64,000 nt of DNA from Acidobacteriaceae bacterium (GTDB lineage Bacteria; Acidobacteriota; Terriglobia; Terriglobales; Acidobacteriaceae): assembly GCA_003131585.1 (NCBI GenBank), contig PKVW01000023.1, positions 28,555 through 92,554 on the forward strand, written 5' to 3'. The notes below the pieces were generated by a model. That model saw only the letters and a list, made by a program, of their open reading frames with translations. It was not told the DNA's origin and did not search any database. Within the stretch, counting starts at the first letter, position 1, and the number at the start of each line of letters is the position of its first letter. A program made the position numbers and the translations under genes. This document shows, piece after piece, positions 9,464 through 17,286 of the stretch.

Positions 9464-9792
9464 ACCCGCACACCTCAACGATCTAGACAAGGCAGCCCGG
9501 GAACTCCTCTAAAGGGGGGATTGAGGAGCGACAAGTGAAGGGGAAAGAGAACTCGCACTCACCGTCCAATTATTGTCGTCAAAAGCGGCGATCCTGTCAA
9601 ATCAACATTCTGACGGCCGGTGTCTGGCGGCACGATGATTGCATTTGCCGCAATGCCTTCAGATAACTGCGGAACCCGAAAAACGCCTTGCTGGGCCTCC
9701 ACGGTGATCGAACGTCGCTTGCAGGAAACATCGTCTCAATAACGGCGGCCGCGCTTAAGAGTTTCGAGGCACGAATAGCCGCCTAATCTAAC
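9464..9792. other. Intergenic region between two minus-strand propeller genes
   Basis: This 329-base gap holds the probable minus-strand promoter described separately (9572-9600) and a short inverted pair, CTCCTC (9504-9509) with GAGGAG (9523-9528), in the 5' leader of the left gene. I see no open reading frame with coding character, no tRNA and no repeat. Confidence 0.5.
9572..9600 (-). promoter_or_regulatory. Sigma-70-like promoter for the 6620-9463 gene
   Basis: On the minus strand TTGACA (plus 9595-9600) is followed after exactly 17 bases by GACAAT (plus 9572-9577). The -35 box is perfect and the -10 box matches at four of six positions. It would leave a leader of about 100 bases before the ATG at 9463. 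Confidence 0.5.
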
Positions 9793-11487
9793 TCAGTTTG
9801 AACCGGTTTGCGGCACGTTCGTCGTTGGCGCACTCGTTATTGTCACCCCCGAGGACGCTTCGGGGGCTGGGTAAAGACCGAACACGCTCAATTGCGTCTG
9901 GGTGCCGACATACACTTTGCCGTTGGCCACGGTGGGAACCGCGAACTTCACGGCGGGCCCGGGGTTATCGCGCGCGGGATCCTGGTTGCTGCTATAGAGT
10001 TCTATAGCGAGATTGCCTGCATCGTAGGCGTGCAGCACGGCTCCGGTATTGTCCTTGAAGCTTGCATTGTCCAGCGTCCAGACAATGCCGTTGCGGTGGT
10101 TGTTACTCGAGATAGAGGGCGTCGTGCCCGGATAGCCGAATGTATTTGCCGTCTGCGAGGCCGGAGTCAAAGACAAAAGACCGGCGCTGGAATTGAAGGA
10201 AAAAGCCTTTAGGTAATCTCCGCTGCCTCCGAGATAAATAGTGTTATCGAACAATGCCGGCGAGTTCCACATACCGAGCTCGGCCTTTGGAATGCTTTGT
10301 ACGATCTGGTCGTTGTTATGCGGATTGTAGTGGCCCATCTGATCACGGTCGATCAGATAAACGGTTCCCTCCTTGTCGGCTTGAACCAGGAGATGAAGGT
10401 GAGGACCGCTGTCCTGATTGGGCAGCAGCGCAGCCCCGCCAGAGCCGATGTCCATGTCTTCAGGATCCAGGTTGAGGGCGTTATACGGAGTGAAGTAGTC
10501 CAGCACCGAGAACGCGCCATGGGCGGGGGGCGAAAGCTTCACAATGCTCTGCCCATAGTCGAGCCCTGAATTGTTGACATCGAACGTTCCATTCCCGATC
10601 GCAACAAACACGTTGCCGGACGCGTCCCCCGACGGACCATTTCCACTCTCCCAGATCGCGCCCCTATTCCCGTTCGGCGTGCTGACCCAGACAGCCGCCT
10701 GTTGCAGCGTAGCTGCGTCGTACGCCATCAGCCAGCCATGGTAAGCGCCGGCATCGCAATGGGAACCCCAGGCAATGTAAACGAGACCGCCTTGCAGCAA
10801 CAGAGCGCTGCGCTGGTTCTGAATCAGGGGCTGAAATTGAATTATTCCTCCCGAAGAACCACCGCCGGTGCCGGGTACGGAAGCTTGAATGACGACGGGC
10901 CCTCCGAACTTCTCGGCGCCACTGCCTACGTCGAGTGCGTGCAGGCGCTGCACGTATTGCCCCGATTCCTTAGTCCGGGCAAGCACGTAGAGCGTGCCTC
11001 GAACGGTATCGAGCACTGGAGTGCTCAAAACGCCGATTTCGGATGTGATGATATCGGAGCAACCCACGTCAGCCGTTGGGACCGGCGTAATTCCCCGGCT
11101 GGGATTAATGAAGCTGGCCTGCCACAGCGGCTGGGCATTGCTGCCCGTGTTACTGTCCGCATCGAAGGCATAGACACTGTCGTTCATGGTGGCGGCAAAT
11201 ACGACGTTATGCGCAGTTTTGTTGGCGAGAATGACGTCCTGCTGATAAAGCGGCTGAGCGTAGATATAGCCATCAACGGGCTGCGAAAACAGCTTGCCAA
11301 AGTGCTTTACGGTCACGTTGTGGAGTGTGAGCATGGTCTCTTCAATATTGTGGCCGCTACGCTGCCGGTCGTTGTGATACGAGGGGACCGAGACCTGGGC
11401 GATGCTGGCGGTCACCAATAATGGGACAGCCAGCAAGCCGGCAAGATCATGGCGAAAGGCTCGTTTACTGTAGCGTTCTCTGAGCAT
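9793..11487 (-). CDS. Secreted PQQ-like beta-propeller protein without Ig modules
   Basis: From ATG 11487 the protein has 564 residues. A signal peptide (MLRERYSKRAFRHDLAGLLA ... SIAQ) leads straight into the propeller. The propeller carries the family motifs HNDRQRSGHNIEETMLTLHN, FGKLFSQPVDGYIYAQPLY, HNVVFAATMNDSVYAFDAD, GNRGAIWESGNGPSGD and, near the end, AVKFAVPTVANGKVYVGTQTQ. This is the minimal form of the four paralogs in the window and so defines the propeller's limits. A short low-complexity tail (APEASSGVTITSAPTTNVPQ) follows. A longer reading to 11643 adds 52 residues with no signal-peptide character. No strong ribosome site is visible before 11487. It is divergent from the lipoprotein gene at 11752. 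No enzymatic residues can be identified. Confidence 0.78.
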   Translation of the reverse strand: MLRERYSKRAFRHDLAGLLAVPLLVTASIAQVSVPSYHNDRQRSGHNIEETMLTLHNVTVKHFGKLFSQPVDGYIYAQPLYQQDVILANKTAHNVVFAATMNDSVYAFDADSNTGSNAQPLWQASFINPSRGITPVPTADVGCSDIITSEIGVLSTPVLDTVRGTLYVLARTKESGQYVQRLHALDVGSGAEKFGGPVVIQASVPGTGGGSSGGIIQFQPLIQNQRSALLLQGGLVYIAWGSHCDAGAYHGWLMAYDAATLQQAAVWVSTPNGNRGAIWESGNGPSGDASGNVFVAIGNGTFDVNNSGLDYGQSIVKLSPPAHGAFSVLDYFTPYNALNLDPEDMDIGSGGAALLPNQDSGPHLHLLVQADKEGTVYLIDRDQMGHYNPHNNDQIVQSIPKAELGMWNSPALFDNTIYLGGSGDYLKAFSFNSSAGLLSLTPASQTANTFGYPGTTPSISSNNHRNGIVWTLDNASFKDNTGAVLHAYDAGNLAIELYSSNQDPARDNPGPAVKFAVPTVANGKVYVGTQTQLSVFGLYPAPEASSGVTITSAPTTNVPQTGSN

Positions 11488-11751
11488 GGAGGCTTCTGGT
11501 CTTGATGCTATCCAGTTAGTGGTACCGAAGACAACGCGAAGGGGACGATTCCGCAAAAAGTCATCCGCTTTTGGATCAATGGTGTCCCGATTTGGGCCCG
11601 GCCCTTTTGACAATGACAGCGACTGCGAAACCTGCGAGCGCACTGCGGGGCATGTCCTAGTGAGGCAAAACTTTTCCTCTCCTGCCGGGTTAGTATTGAC
11701 ATACAGGGGCGGGACGCCTGCTGCCCATTCATTTATTCGGAGAAGTCTTTA

Positions 11752-12873
11752 ATGAAGAAGGTTGCTTTCCTGCTTGTGTTCAGTCTCGGTCTGGCGGCTT
11801 GTAGTGGAGTGGGGGTGGGATCAAAGACTCAAATTACACCTCCGCCACACCCCTTTACGGCAACTTGCACCGCACCTGATGGCAGCACGGAGCTTATTCC
11901 TGACTACTTCCGGCCTGAGTTCCAGACAAATTACCAGGCATTTATGGCGGCCGTGGTGCGACATTATTCCGGAAATTCATCCATTGGCTACATCCGCATA
12001 GGCCTGGCGCGCGGCGGAGAGACCTACCCTGCTCTCGGCTTTGAAAACGACCCGACTGGCGTGTGCCAGGCTGCGTTCGGCGGTTGGGGTCTGAGCTCGG
12101 CTAGCACGAACGTGTGGACCAACTACCTTACGCAAATGCTCGACTACGAAAAAACCCTTAATTCGCCGATTCAACTGATGGTTGGACTCAACGCCATCTA
12201 CAACGACGGGGGCGTCCCCGATGCGGTAGCGGCACGCGCAGTACAGGATGGAATCGGCATTGGAAGCCAGGGCCTGCAATCGTCCGACCTGACGAACTAT
12301 CCCGATTGCACGGTCGATTGGTGCAATCTCTTCAACCAGTACGCCGGGCAAGTGCCCCTGGAATTGCAGACGCTCACCCAGAGTGATCCCAGCGGAGGGG
12401 GCCAGACCGGCTCTCTCGTCCCTCTTCTTCCCTTCGCCGTACTGCACCATGCCACGATAATGGAGCTGTATTGGGAGGACTGGCTGACGGGATTCGATTC
12501 GAACTTCACGGGTTACGATGCCGCTTATGCCACGGCGATTCAAACAGCCGCCGCCGCCCCCACTCCAGTCTCGATGGAAGTGTTATTTCCTCCGACTTCC
12601 GGCGCGCCCTACTATACCGATGTGCAAACGTACTTGATGACGAATCCGGCAGTAACCGGGGCCAACTTCTACGTGAAGTGGGCCGACGTAGACCTGGGAC
12701 CAGGAACCAGCCCTCAATATGTCTTCGATTCCATCGACAGCGAACTGCAGCCCTGGATTTCCAAAGGCAAGAAAGTCAATCTCGTCATCTGGCCGGTGTC
12801 AGACTCCAGCCCGAACACCGCGACTCCGCAGTATGTGATAGATCTGCTGAACAGTGCCACGGGCCAGAACTGA
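11752..12873 (+). CDS. Lipoprotein with a glycosidase-like fold, permuted relative to the 15997-17175 protein
   Basis: The N-terminus is a lipoprotein signal with lipobox LAAC (Cys17) after MKKVAFLLVFSLG. The mature part looks like a TIM-barrel glycoside hydrolase: IGYIRIGLARGGET (about 78-91), MLDYEKTL, GIGIGSQGLQ, PLELQTL (Glu204) and IMELYWEDW (about 236-244). Candidate catalytic acids are Glu90 and Glu204, by conservation with the paralog only. Residues 53-265 match residues 178-386 of the 15997 protein, while residues 276-366 match its residues 73-160, so the two halves are in opposite order. GGAGAAG lies about seven bases before the ATG. This is the first of three plus-strand genes inside a minus-strand region. 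A glycan substrate is likely, but none can be named. Confidence 0.7.
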   Translation: MKKVAFLLVFSLGLAACSGVGVGSKTQITPPPHPFTATCTAPDGSTELIPDYFRPEFQTNYQAFMAAVVRHYSGNSSIGYIRIGLARGGETYPALGFENDPTGVCQAAFGGWGLSSASTNVWTNYLTQMLDYEKTLNSPIQLMVGLNAIYNDGGVPDAVAARAVQDGIGIGSQGLQSSDLTNYPDCTVDWCNLFNQYAGQVPLELQTLTQSDPSGGGQTGSLVPLLPFAVLHHATIMELYWEDWLTGFDSNFTGYDAAYATAIQTAAAAPTPVSMEVLFPPTSGAPYYTDVQTYLMTNPAVTGANFYVKWADVDLGPGTSPQYVFDSIDSELQPWISKGKKVNLVIWPVSDSSPNTATPQYVIDLLNSATGQN

Positions 12874-13199
12874 ATTCGCAAATTCAAAACCGCCAGACAC
12901 GCGAGAAAACTTTTCCGGCGATCAGGTGACCCCTTCCAGAATTCAAGCACATGGGTTACACGGCCGTCGCGCGCTACTCAGGGACACTGTACCGAACAAG
13001 AGGCCGGGCATTGTCCTATCTCCTCATTCCCGAACTGGCCTTCGGTAAGGGGTATTAGAACCTTTCAGTGGTTGTTCCGCCTGCACTCTTGAGCTATAAA
13101 AACCGTAGAGCAACTTTCCCTGGAGAGCAAATTCGTTCCAGCGCTCTGCAGGACGATTAGCCACTCGCGTCAGTTAACCACAAAACGGAGGTTTCCCCC
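12874..13199. other. Intergenic region before the beta-helix gene
   Basis: This 326-base gap contains a probable promoter (13072-13100) and, just before the next ATG, a GGAGG ribosome site about nine bases upstream. I see no coding frame, RNA gene or convincing terminator for the lipoprotein gene. Confidence 0.5.
13072..13100 (+). promoter_or_regulatory. Sigma-70-like promoter for the beta-helix gene
   Basis: TTGTTC at 13072-13077 and TATAAA at 13095-13100 are separated by exactly 17 bases. Transcription would start about 95 bases before the ATG at 13200. Confidence 0.55.
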
Positions 13200-15797
13200 A
13201 TGAAACTGTCTACGCTCGTAGTGTGTCTTGTCCTAGTCTTACCGATCTATTGCTCAGCTCAGGCTAGCGTTAACGAAAATCTTGAGACTTATTTCGTCTA
13301 TGTGGATGGGACGAAAGGCTCCGACTCGAATTCTGGTACGCAGCAATCCCCTTTGAAGACCATTGGAGCGGCGACCACATTAGCCACCGCTAAGAATCGT
13401 GATGGAATCGGCACCCGCGTAATCATCAATCCCGGCACTTACCGGGAGGACGTCACTCTACTTTCCGAGCAGTCTGAAACTGCCGTGCCGCTAACGCTGC
13501 AAGCGGCCACCAATGGAACGGTCGTCATCAGCGGAGCCATCCCGTACACGAACTGGCAGACCGATGGCAGCAACCCCAGCATCTTTACCTCTGCGTGGCC
13601 CAATGCCTGGGGCTTGTGCCCGGTTGCGCAACAGGGCGGACGTTGGTCTGGTCAGCTACCTTATGAGCAGGATATTGTGCTACGCCGCGAGATGATCGTT
13701 GTCAACGGAACGCCACTCACTCAGGTTCTCTCCACGGGGCAAATGCTGCAGGGCACTTTCTACGTCAGCGAAACCGCCGGCACCGTCTATATGTGGCCGC
13801 CGGCGGGAACCAACATCAATAGCGCGGATGTGGAGGTGGCTACGCTTCCCGAACTCCTTCGCATCTACGGCAAGTCGAACGTCGTGCTGCGCGGCTTGAC
13901 CTTTCAGTATGCCAACAGTTGCCGCGACAATGCCGCCGCCAATGTGTTGGGCGGCTCCAACAACATCTTGTTCGACACCGATAATTTCTTGTGGAACAAC
14001 TCGGAGGCGCTGTATATCGAAAACCCGACCACCAACTTTACCGTCGAGAGCACGGTGGCGAATCACAACGGCGAGTCCGGATTTCAGACGGGGCAGACGA
14101 AGCTCGGGTTGTGGAAGTCAGTCACAACTTCCTACAACAATTGGCGCGGCGGGCAGGGGGCTTACTACAACTGGAACTCTGGCGGGGCGCACTTTTATTC
14201 GTCGCATAACGACACCGTCTCCGGCCTGACCACCGCTTACAACCAGACCTACGGAATTCACTGGGATACCGACGTTGCCAACGTTCAGGCCAGCGGCATC
14301 ACTTCCGTCGAAAACCTGCTCGATGGCATATTCTTCGAGGTGGTCGAGGGACCCGTTTCGGTTGCCAGCAGTTATGTCTGCAACAACAACCTTGCCGTGC
14401 ACGATCAGTATCTCTATGAGGGTGGGCTCGAGCTGCGGAACTCCGAACAGATCAGTTTCACCGCAGGAACTCTTTACAACAATCAGACGAGCCAAATCAA
14501 CATCCAAGGTCAAAAGGGCGGCATCAGCATCTATAACTGGGAAACCGGACAAACCTATAACCTGCTGACGGAGCACTTCACCGATACCGACAATACCGTT
14601 GCGTCCTCTGGAACCAACCAGGTGTTCCTGGATAGCTACCTGAGCGGTTCCGACTGGACCAGTTTCCAAAACACGCTGACGTCTAACGGCAACGGATGGT
14701 GGAACAGCTCGAACGCCAATGCATTCACGGTCGCAACGCCACACCCCGGAACGAACACGACCGTCAGTGGCTGGAAATCGACAACCGGGCAGGACGCGAG
14801 TTCAACCTGGGCTGCGCCCTCCAGCAAGGCCACTGCGGGATGCTCCGTCACTGCCGACGGCCCCGATTACTGGATGATCGTGGACAGCGCCACGCATACG
14901 CTTTCCGCTAACGGCAGCGCCGTACTCAACGTGGGTCTCGTGCCTGTGGGCGGCTTTTCCGGCACCGTTGCGCTGAGTTTCGACGGAGTAAAAGAGGTTC
15001 CCGGCCTGTCGGCCACGCTTAGTTCTTCCTCGAGTACGGTCCCCGGATCGGCTTTCCTGACCGTGAAAGCAGCGATCAGCACCGCGCCCGGAACTTATCC
15101 CATCACGATTCTGGCTAACAACGGAAGCACCACACGAACGGTCACCTCGTCGCTCGTAGTGTCCAAAACCGGCGTGCGCGTATCCATCCCCAGCATCGGT
15201 TTTCCTTCGCAACAAATCAATACGAGCGGCACTCCACAGTCGTTTACGCTGAGCAACTCGGGAAGCGGCCCGCTGCCAATCTCCAATATTGCCGCCAGCC
15301 CGTCGGATTACAACCAGACAAACAATTGCGGGTCCAGCCTGGCTGCAGGCGCGGACTGCACAATCACGGTGAACTTCACGCCCAAGGCTGTCGGTACGCG
15401 CTCAGGAAGTATTGCCCTTACTGACGGCGACGCCACCAGCCCACAAATCGTCGGCCTCAGCGGGACCGGTACTCCGGCTCCCTTGGTGAAACTCTCGGCC
15501 TATTGGCTGGGATTTGGCAGCCAGAGCTTGAATACGCAGAGCGCGCCGCTGAACGCGACCCTGACCAATGCCGGCGCCGGGACTCTCAATGTCAAGAGCG
15601 TCGATGTGAGCGGCTCGGACGCGGGTGATTTCATCGAGAGCAATACTTGCGGTAGTACCGTCGCTCCCGGAGGCAGCTGCACGATCAGCGTGAAGTTCGG
15701 CCCGACTCGCAGCGGCGCCCGCAGCGCGCAAGTCTCCATCACCGACAACACCGTCACTGGCCAGGCTGGTATAACCCTCGGCGGATACGGAAAGTAG
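13200..15797 (+). CDS. Secreted parallel beta-helix protein with Ig-like and choice-of-anchor D modules
   Basis: The 865-residue protein begins with a signal peptide (MKLSTLVVCLVLVLPIYCSAQA). A DUF1565/pectate-lyase-like start follows (FVYVDGTKGSDSNSGTQQSP, about 32-51), with the motif VIINPGTYREDV. The right-handed beta-helix region runs to about residue 530, marked by repeated short strands around NNILFDTDNFLWNN and HYNNQTS-like turns. Next is one Ig-like domain (about 560-655), then two ASPM-SPD-2-Hydin modules (about 663-765 and 768-865), each with the NNCGSSL or NTCGSTV cysteine. Such helices often bind or cleave polysaccharide, but no catalytic residues are evident. Strong GGAGG is upstream, with its own promoter and terminator, so it is probably a monocistronic unit. 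The flanking genes on the same strand are the two permuted paralogs. Confidence 0.78.
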   Translation: MKLSTLVVCLVLVLPIYCSAQASVNENLETYFVYVDGTKGSDSNSGTQQSPLKTIGAATTLATAKNRDGIGTRVIINPGTYREDVTLLSEQSETAVPLTLQAATNGTVVISGAIPYTNWQTDGSNPSIFTSAWPNAWGLCPVAQQGGRWSGQLPYEQDIVLRREMIVVNGTPLTQVLSTGQMLQGTFYVSETAGTVYMWPPAGTNINSADVEVATLPELLRIYGKSNVVLRGLTFQYANSCRDNAAANVLGGSNNILFDTDNFLWNNSEALYIENPTTNFTVESTVANHNGESGFQTGQTKLGLWKSVTTSYNNWRGGQGAYYNWNSGGAHFYSSHNDTVSGLTTAYNQTYGIHWDTDVANVQASGITSVENLLDGIFFEVVEGPVSVASSYVCNNNLAVHDQYLYEGGLELRNSEQISFTAGTLYNNQTSQINIQGQKGGISIYNWETGQTYNLLTEHFTDTDNTVASSGTNQVFLDSYLSGSDWTSFQNTLTSNGNGWWNSSNANAFTVATPHPGTNTTVSGWKSTTGQDASSTWAAPSSKATAGCSVTADGPDYWMIVDSATHTLSANGSAVLNVGLVPVGGFSGTVALSFDGVKEVPGLSATLSSSSSTVPGSAFLTVKAAISTAPGTYPITILANNGSTTRTVTSSLVVSKTGVRVSIPSIGFPSQQINTSGTPQSFTLSNSGSGPLPISNIAASPSDYNQTNNCGSSLAAGADCTITVNFTPKAVGTRSGSIALTDGDATSPQIVGLSGTGTPAPLVKLSAYWLGFGSQSLNTQSAPLNATLTNAGAGTLNVKSVDVSGSDAGDFIESNTCGSTVAPGGSCTISVKFGPTRSGARSAQVSITDNTVTGQAGITLGGYGK

Positions 15798-15850
15798 ACC
15801 CGCGCCGGCGCGCTGCCCTTCTAGCTGGAACGGCAGCGCGTCCGGGTTTC
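15798..15850 (+). terminator. Intrinsic terminator of the beta-helix gene
   Basis: A perfect nine-base stem, CGCGCTGCC (15809-15817) with GGCAGCGCG (15832-15840), is enclosed by outer pairs ACCCG (15798-15802) and CGGGT (15843-15847). A short T-run follows. It starts directly after the stop codon. Confidence 0.6.
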
Positions 15851-15996
15851 TCCTGTCGCTTGCCATCGCGGTTATGGCAGCACGAGGCGAGCCTGGCTAC
15901 TCTTGATTCCGTCGCGGGCCCGTGTCTGAAGGCATACTGACTGGCTACCCGATTTCCTGCTTGTTATTCCTCCGCCAGCGCTAGAATGGGGCTGTC

Positions 15997-17175
15997 ATGA
16001 AAAAATCAGCGGCGACTTTGCTAACGCTCGTACTGACGATTGCTATGACCACGACTGTTGGAAACGCCCAGGCGGCAGACGGTGCTGGGGAGGGAACGGG
16101 CAGTTCAAGTCAGCCTAGTTCAAGTCAGCCTCGATCAAGTCAGCCTGGCGGCAAATCTCTTCCTAGCTGCGCGCAGCCCCTTCCAGGTCTCGATGTGCCG
16201 AATGCACCGCATGGTCTGTTCGTGCCTCTGTTTCCCAACTCACCAAGGAACGCGGAGGCGAATAAGTATTTGCTGCACAATCCGGTGGTTTGCGGCGCCA
16301 ACTTTTACGTGGTCTGGAGCCAATCGGATAAAGGACCCGGCGCCAACCCGCGTTACGACTTTGATTACGTCGACGATCAAATGGCCCCTTGGATCGCTGC
16401 CGGGAAGCAGGTGAACTTGATCGTTTGGGCAACCTCCTACGCCGCGAGTCAAAGAGATACGCCGGATTACGTCCTGTCTAAGGCCCCAACCGTAGAATGT
16501 CCGAAGTTCGGCAAAGTACCAATTTTCTGGAACAAGGCTTTCGTCGACAATTACCAGGCTTTTATGTCGGCGGTTATCCAGCGATACCGAACGAATGCCG
16601 CGATCGGCTACATCCGTTTCGGCCTCGGAGCGGGTGGCGAGACTTTCCCCGCTTGCATGTTTGAACTTCGGCGCCACGGCATGTCCGATCGTGTTTGGCG
16701 CGAATACATACTGTCGATGTTGGACTATGAAAGATCATTGGAGTCGCCAAAGCTGCTGATGGTCGGCGTCAATGCCTATGGAAACCCTCCCGACATGAGT
16801 CTGCCGGGGGCGATGGCGGCGCGGGCGGCGGAGGATGGAATCGCGATCGGCAGTCAGGGCCTGCAAGCGGCCGACATTCAGGCAGACGCATCAGGCTCGC
16901 CATGCACCGTGAATTGGTGCGGCATCTTCCGGCAATACCGGGGTAAGGTCCCGCTAGAATTGCAATCCGTAGCACCCAGCCACCCGGATGGTTCCGGCCC
17001 TGGATCTCTGGTCGACCTTTTGCCGTTTGGTTTGCGAAACCACGCGCAGATCTTCGAAATACTGCTTCCCGATTGGCTGATCGCCTATGACCCGAGCTTC
17101 CCCGGTTTCGACGAACACCATGTTGCCTACCAACACGCCTTCGAGGCAGCGGCCAATGTCTTGGGCGGCCACTAG
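15997..17175 (+). CDS. Secreted glycosidase-like protein, permuted paralog of the 11752-12873 lipoprotein
   Basis: The 392-residue protein has a plain signal peptide (MKKSAATLLTLVLTIAM ... NAQA) rather than a lipobox, then a Ser/Gln/Pro repeat linker. The fold begins at about residue 73 (GLFVPLFPNSP). Shared blocks with the lipoprotein are CGANFYVVWS, PWIAAGKQVNLIVWA, DNYQAFMSAVIQRY, IGYIRFGLGAGGETFP, GIAIGSQGLQAAD, CTVNWC and PLELQSV (Glu321). The order is ANFY block first, GGET block second, the reverse of the lipoprotein. Conserved acids Glu215 and Glu321 are candidate catalytic residues of a TIM barrel; that is inference. A TAGAAT at 15982-15987 lies so close to the ATG that a very short leader is possible. 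The gene on the right is convergent. Confidence 0.7.
   Translation: MKKSAATLLTLVLTIAMTTTVGNAQAADGAGEGTGSSSQPSSSQPRSSQPGGKSLPSCAQPLPGLDVPNAPHGLFVPLFPNSPRNAEANKYLLHNPVVCGANFYVVWSQSDKGPGANPRYDFDYVDDQMAPWIAAGKQVNLIVWATSYAASQRDTPDYVLSKAPTVECPKFGKVPIFWNKAFVDNYQAFMSAVIQRYRTNAAIGYIRFGLGAGGETFPACMFELRRHGMSDRVWREYILSMLDYERSLESPKLLMVGVNAYGNPPDMSLPGAMAARAAEDGIAIGSQGLQAADIQADASGSPCTVNWCGIFRQYRGKVPLELQSVAPSHPDGSGPGSLVDLLPFGLRNHAQIFEILLPDWLIAYDPSFPGFDEHHVAYQHAFEAAANVLGGH
16102..16146 (+). repeat. Three 15-bp repeats encoding an SSSQP linker
   Basis: Units at 16102-16116, 16117-16131 and 16132-16146 share TCAAGTCAGCCT and encode SSSQP, SSSQP and RSSQP. They form the flexible linker after the signal peptide of the 15997 protein and could change length by slippage. 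Confidence 0.85.
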
Positions 17176-17286
17176 CGGCAAAGCCTAAAACCCGGAGTGG
17201 GACCGCAGCTTTTCAGGACGCGCGAATTGCACTGGGTTCGCCCATTTTCACTTTCTCACGCCCTGTTCGGAAAGAATGCCTTGACC

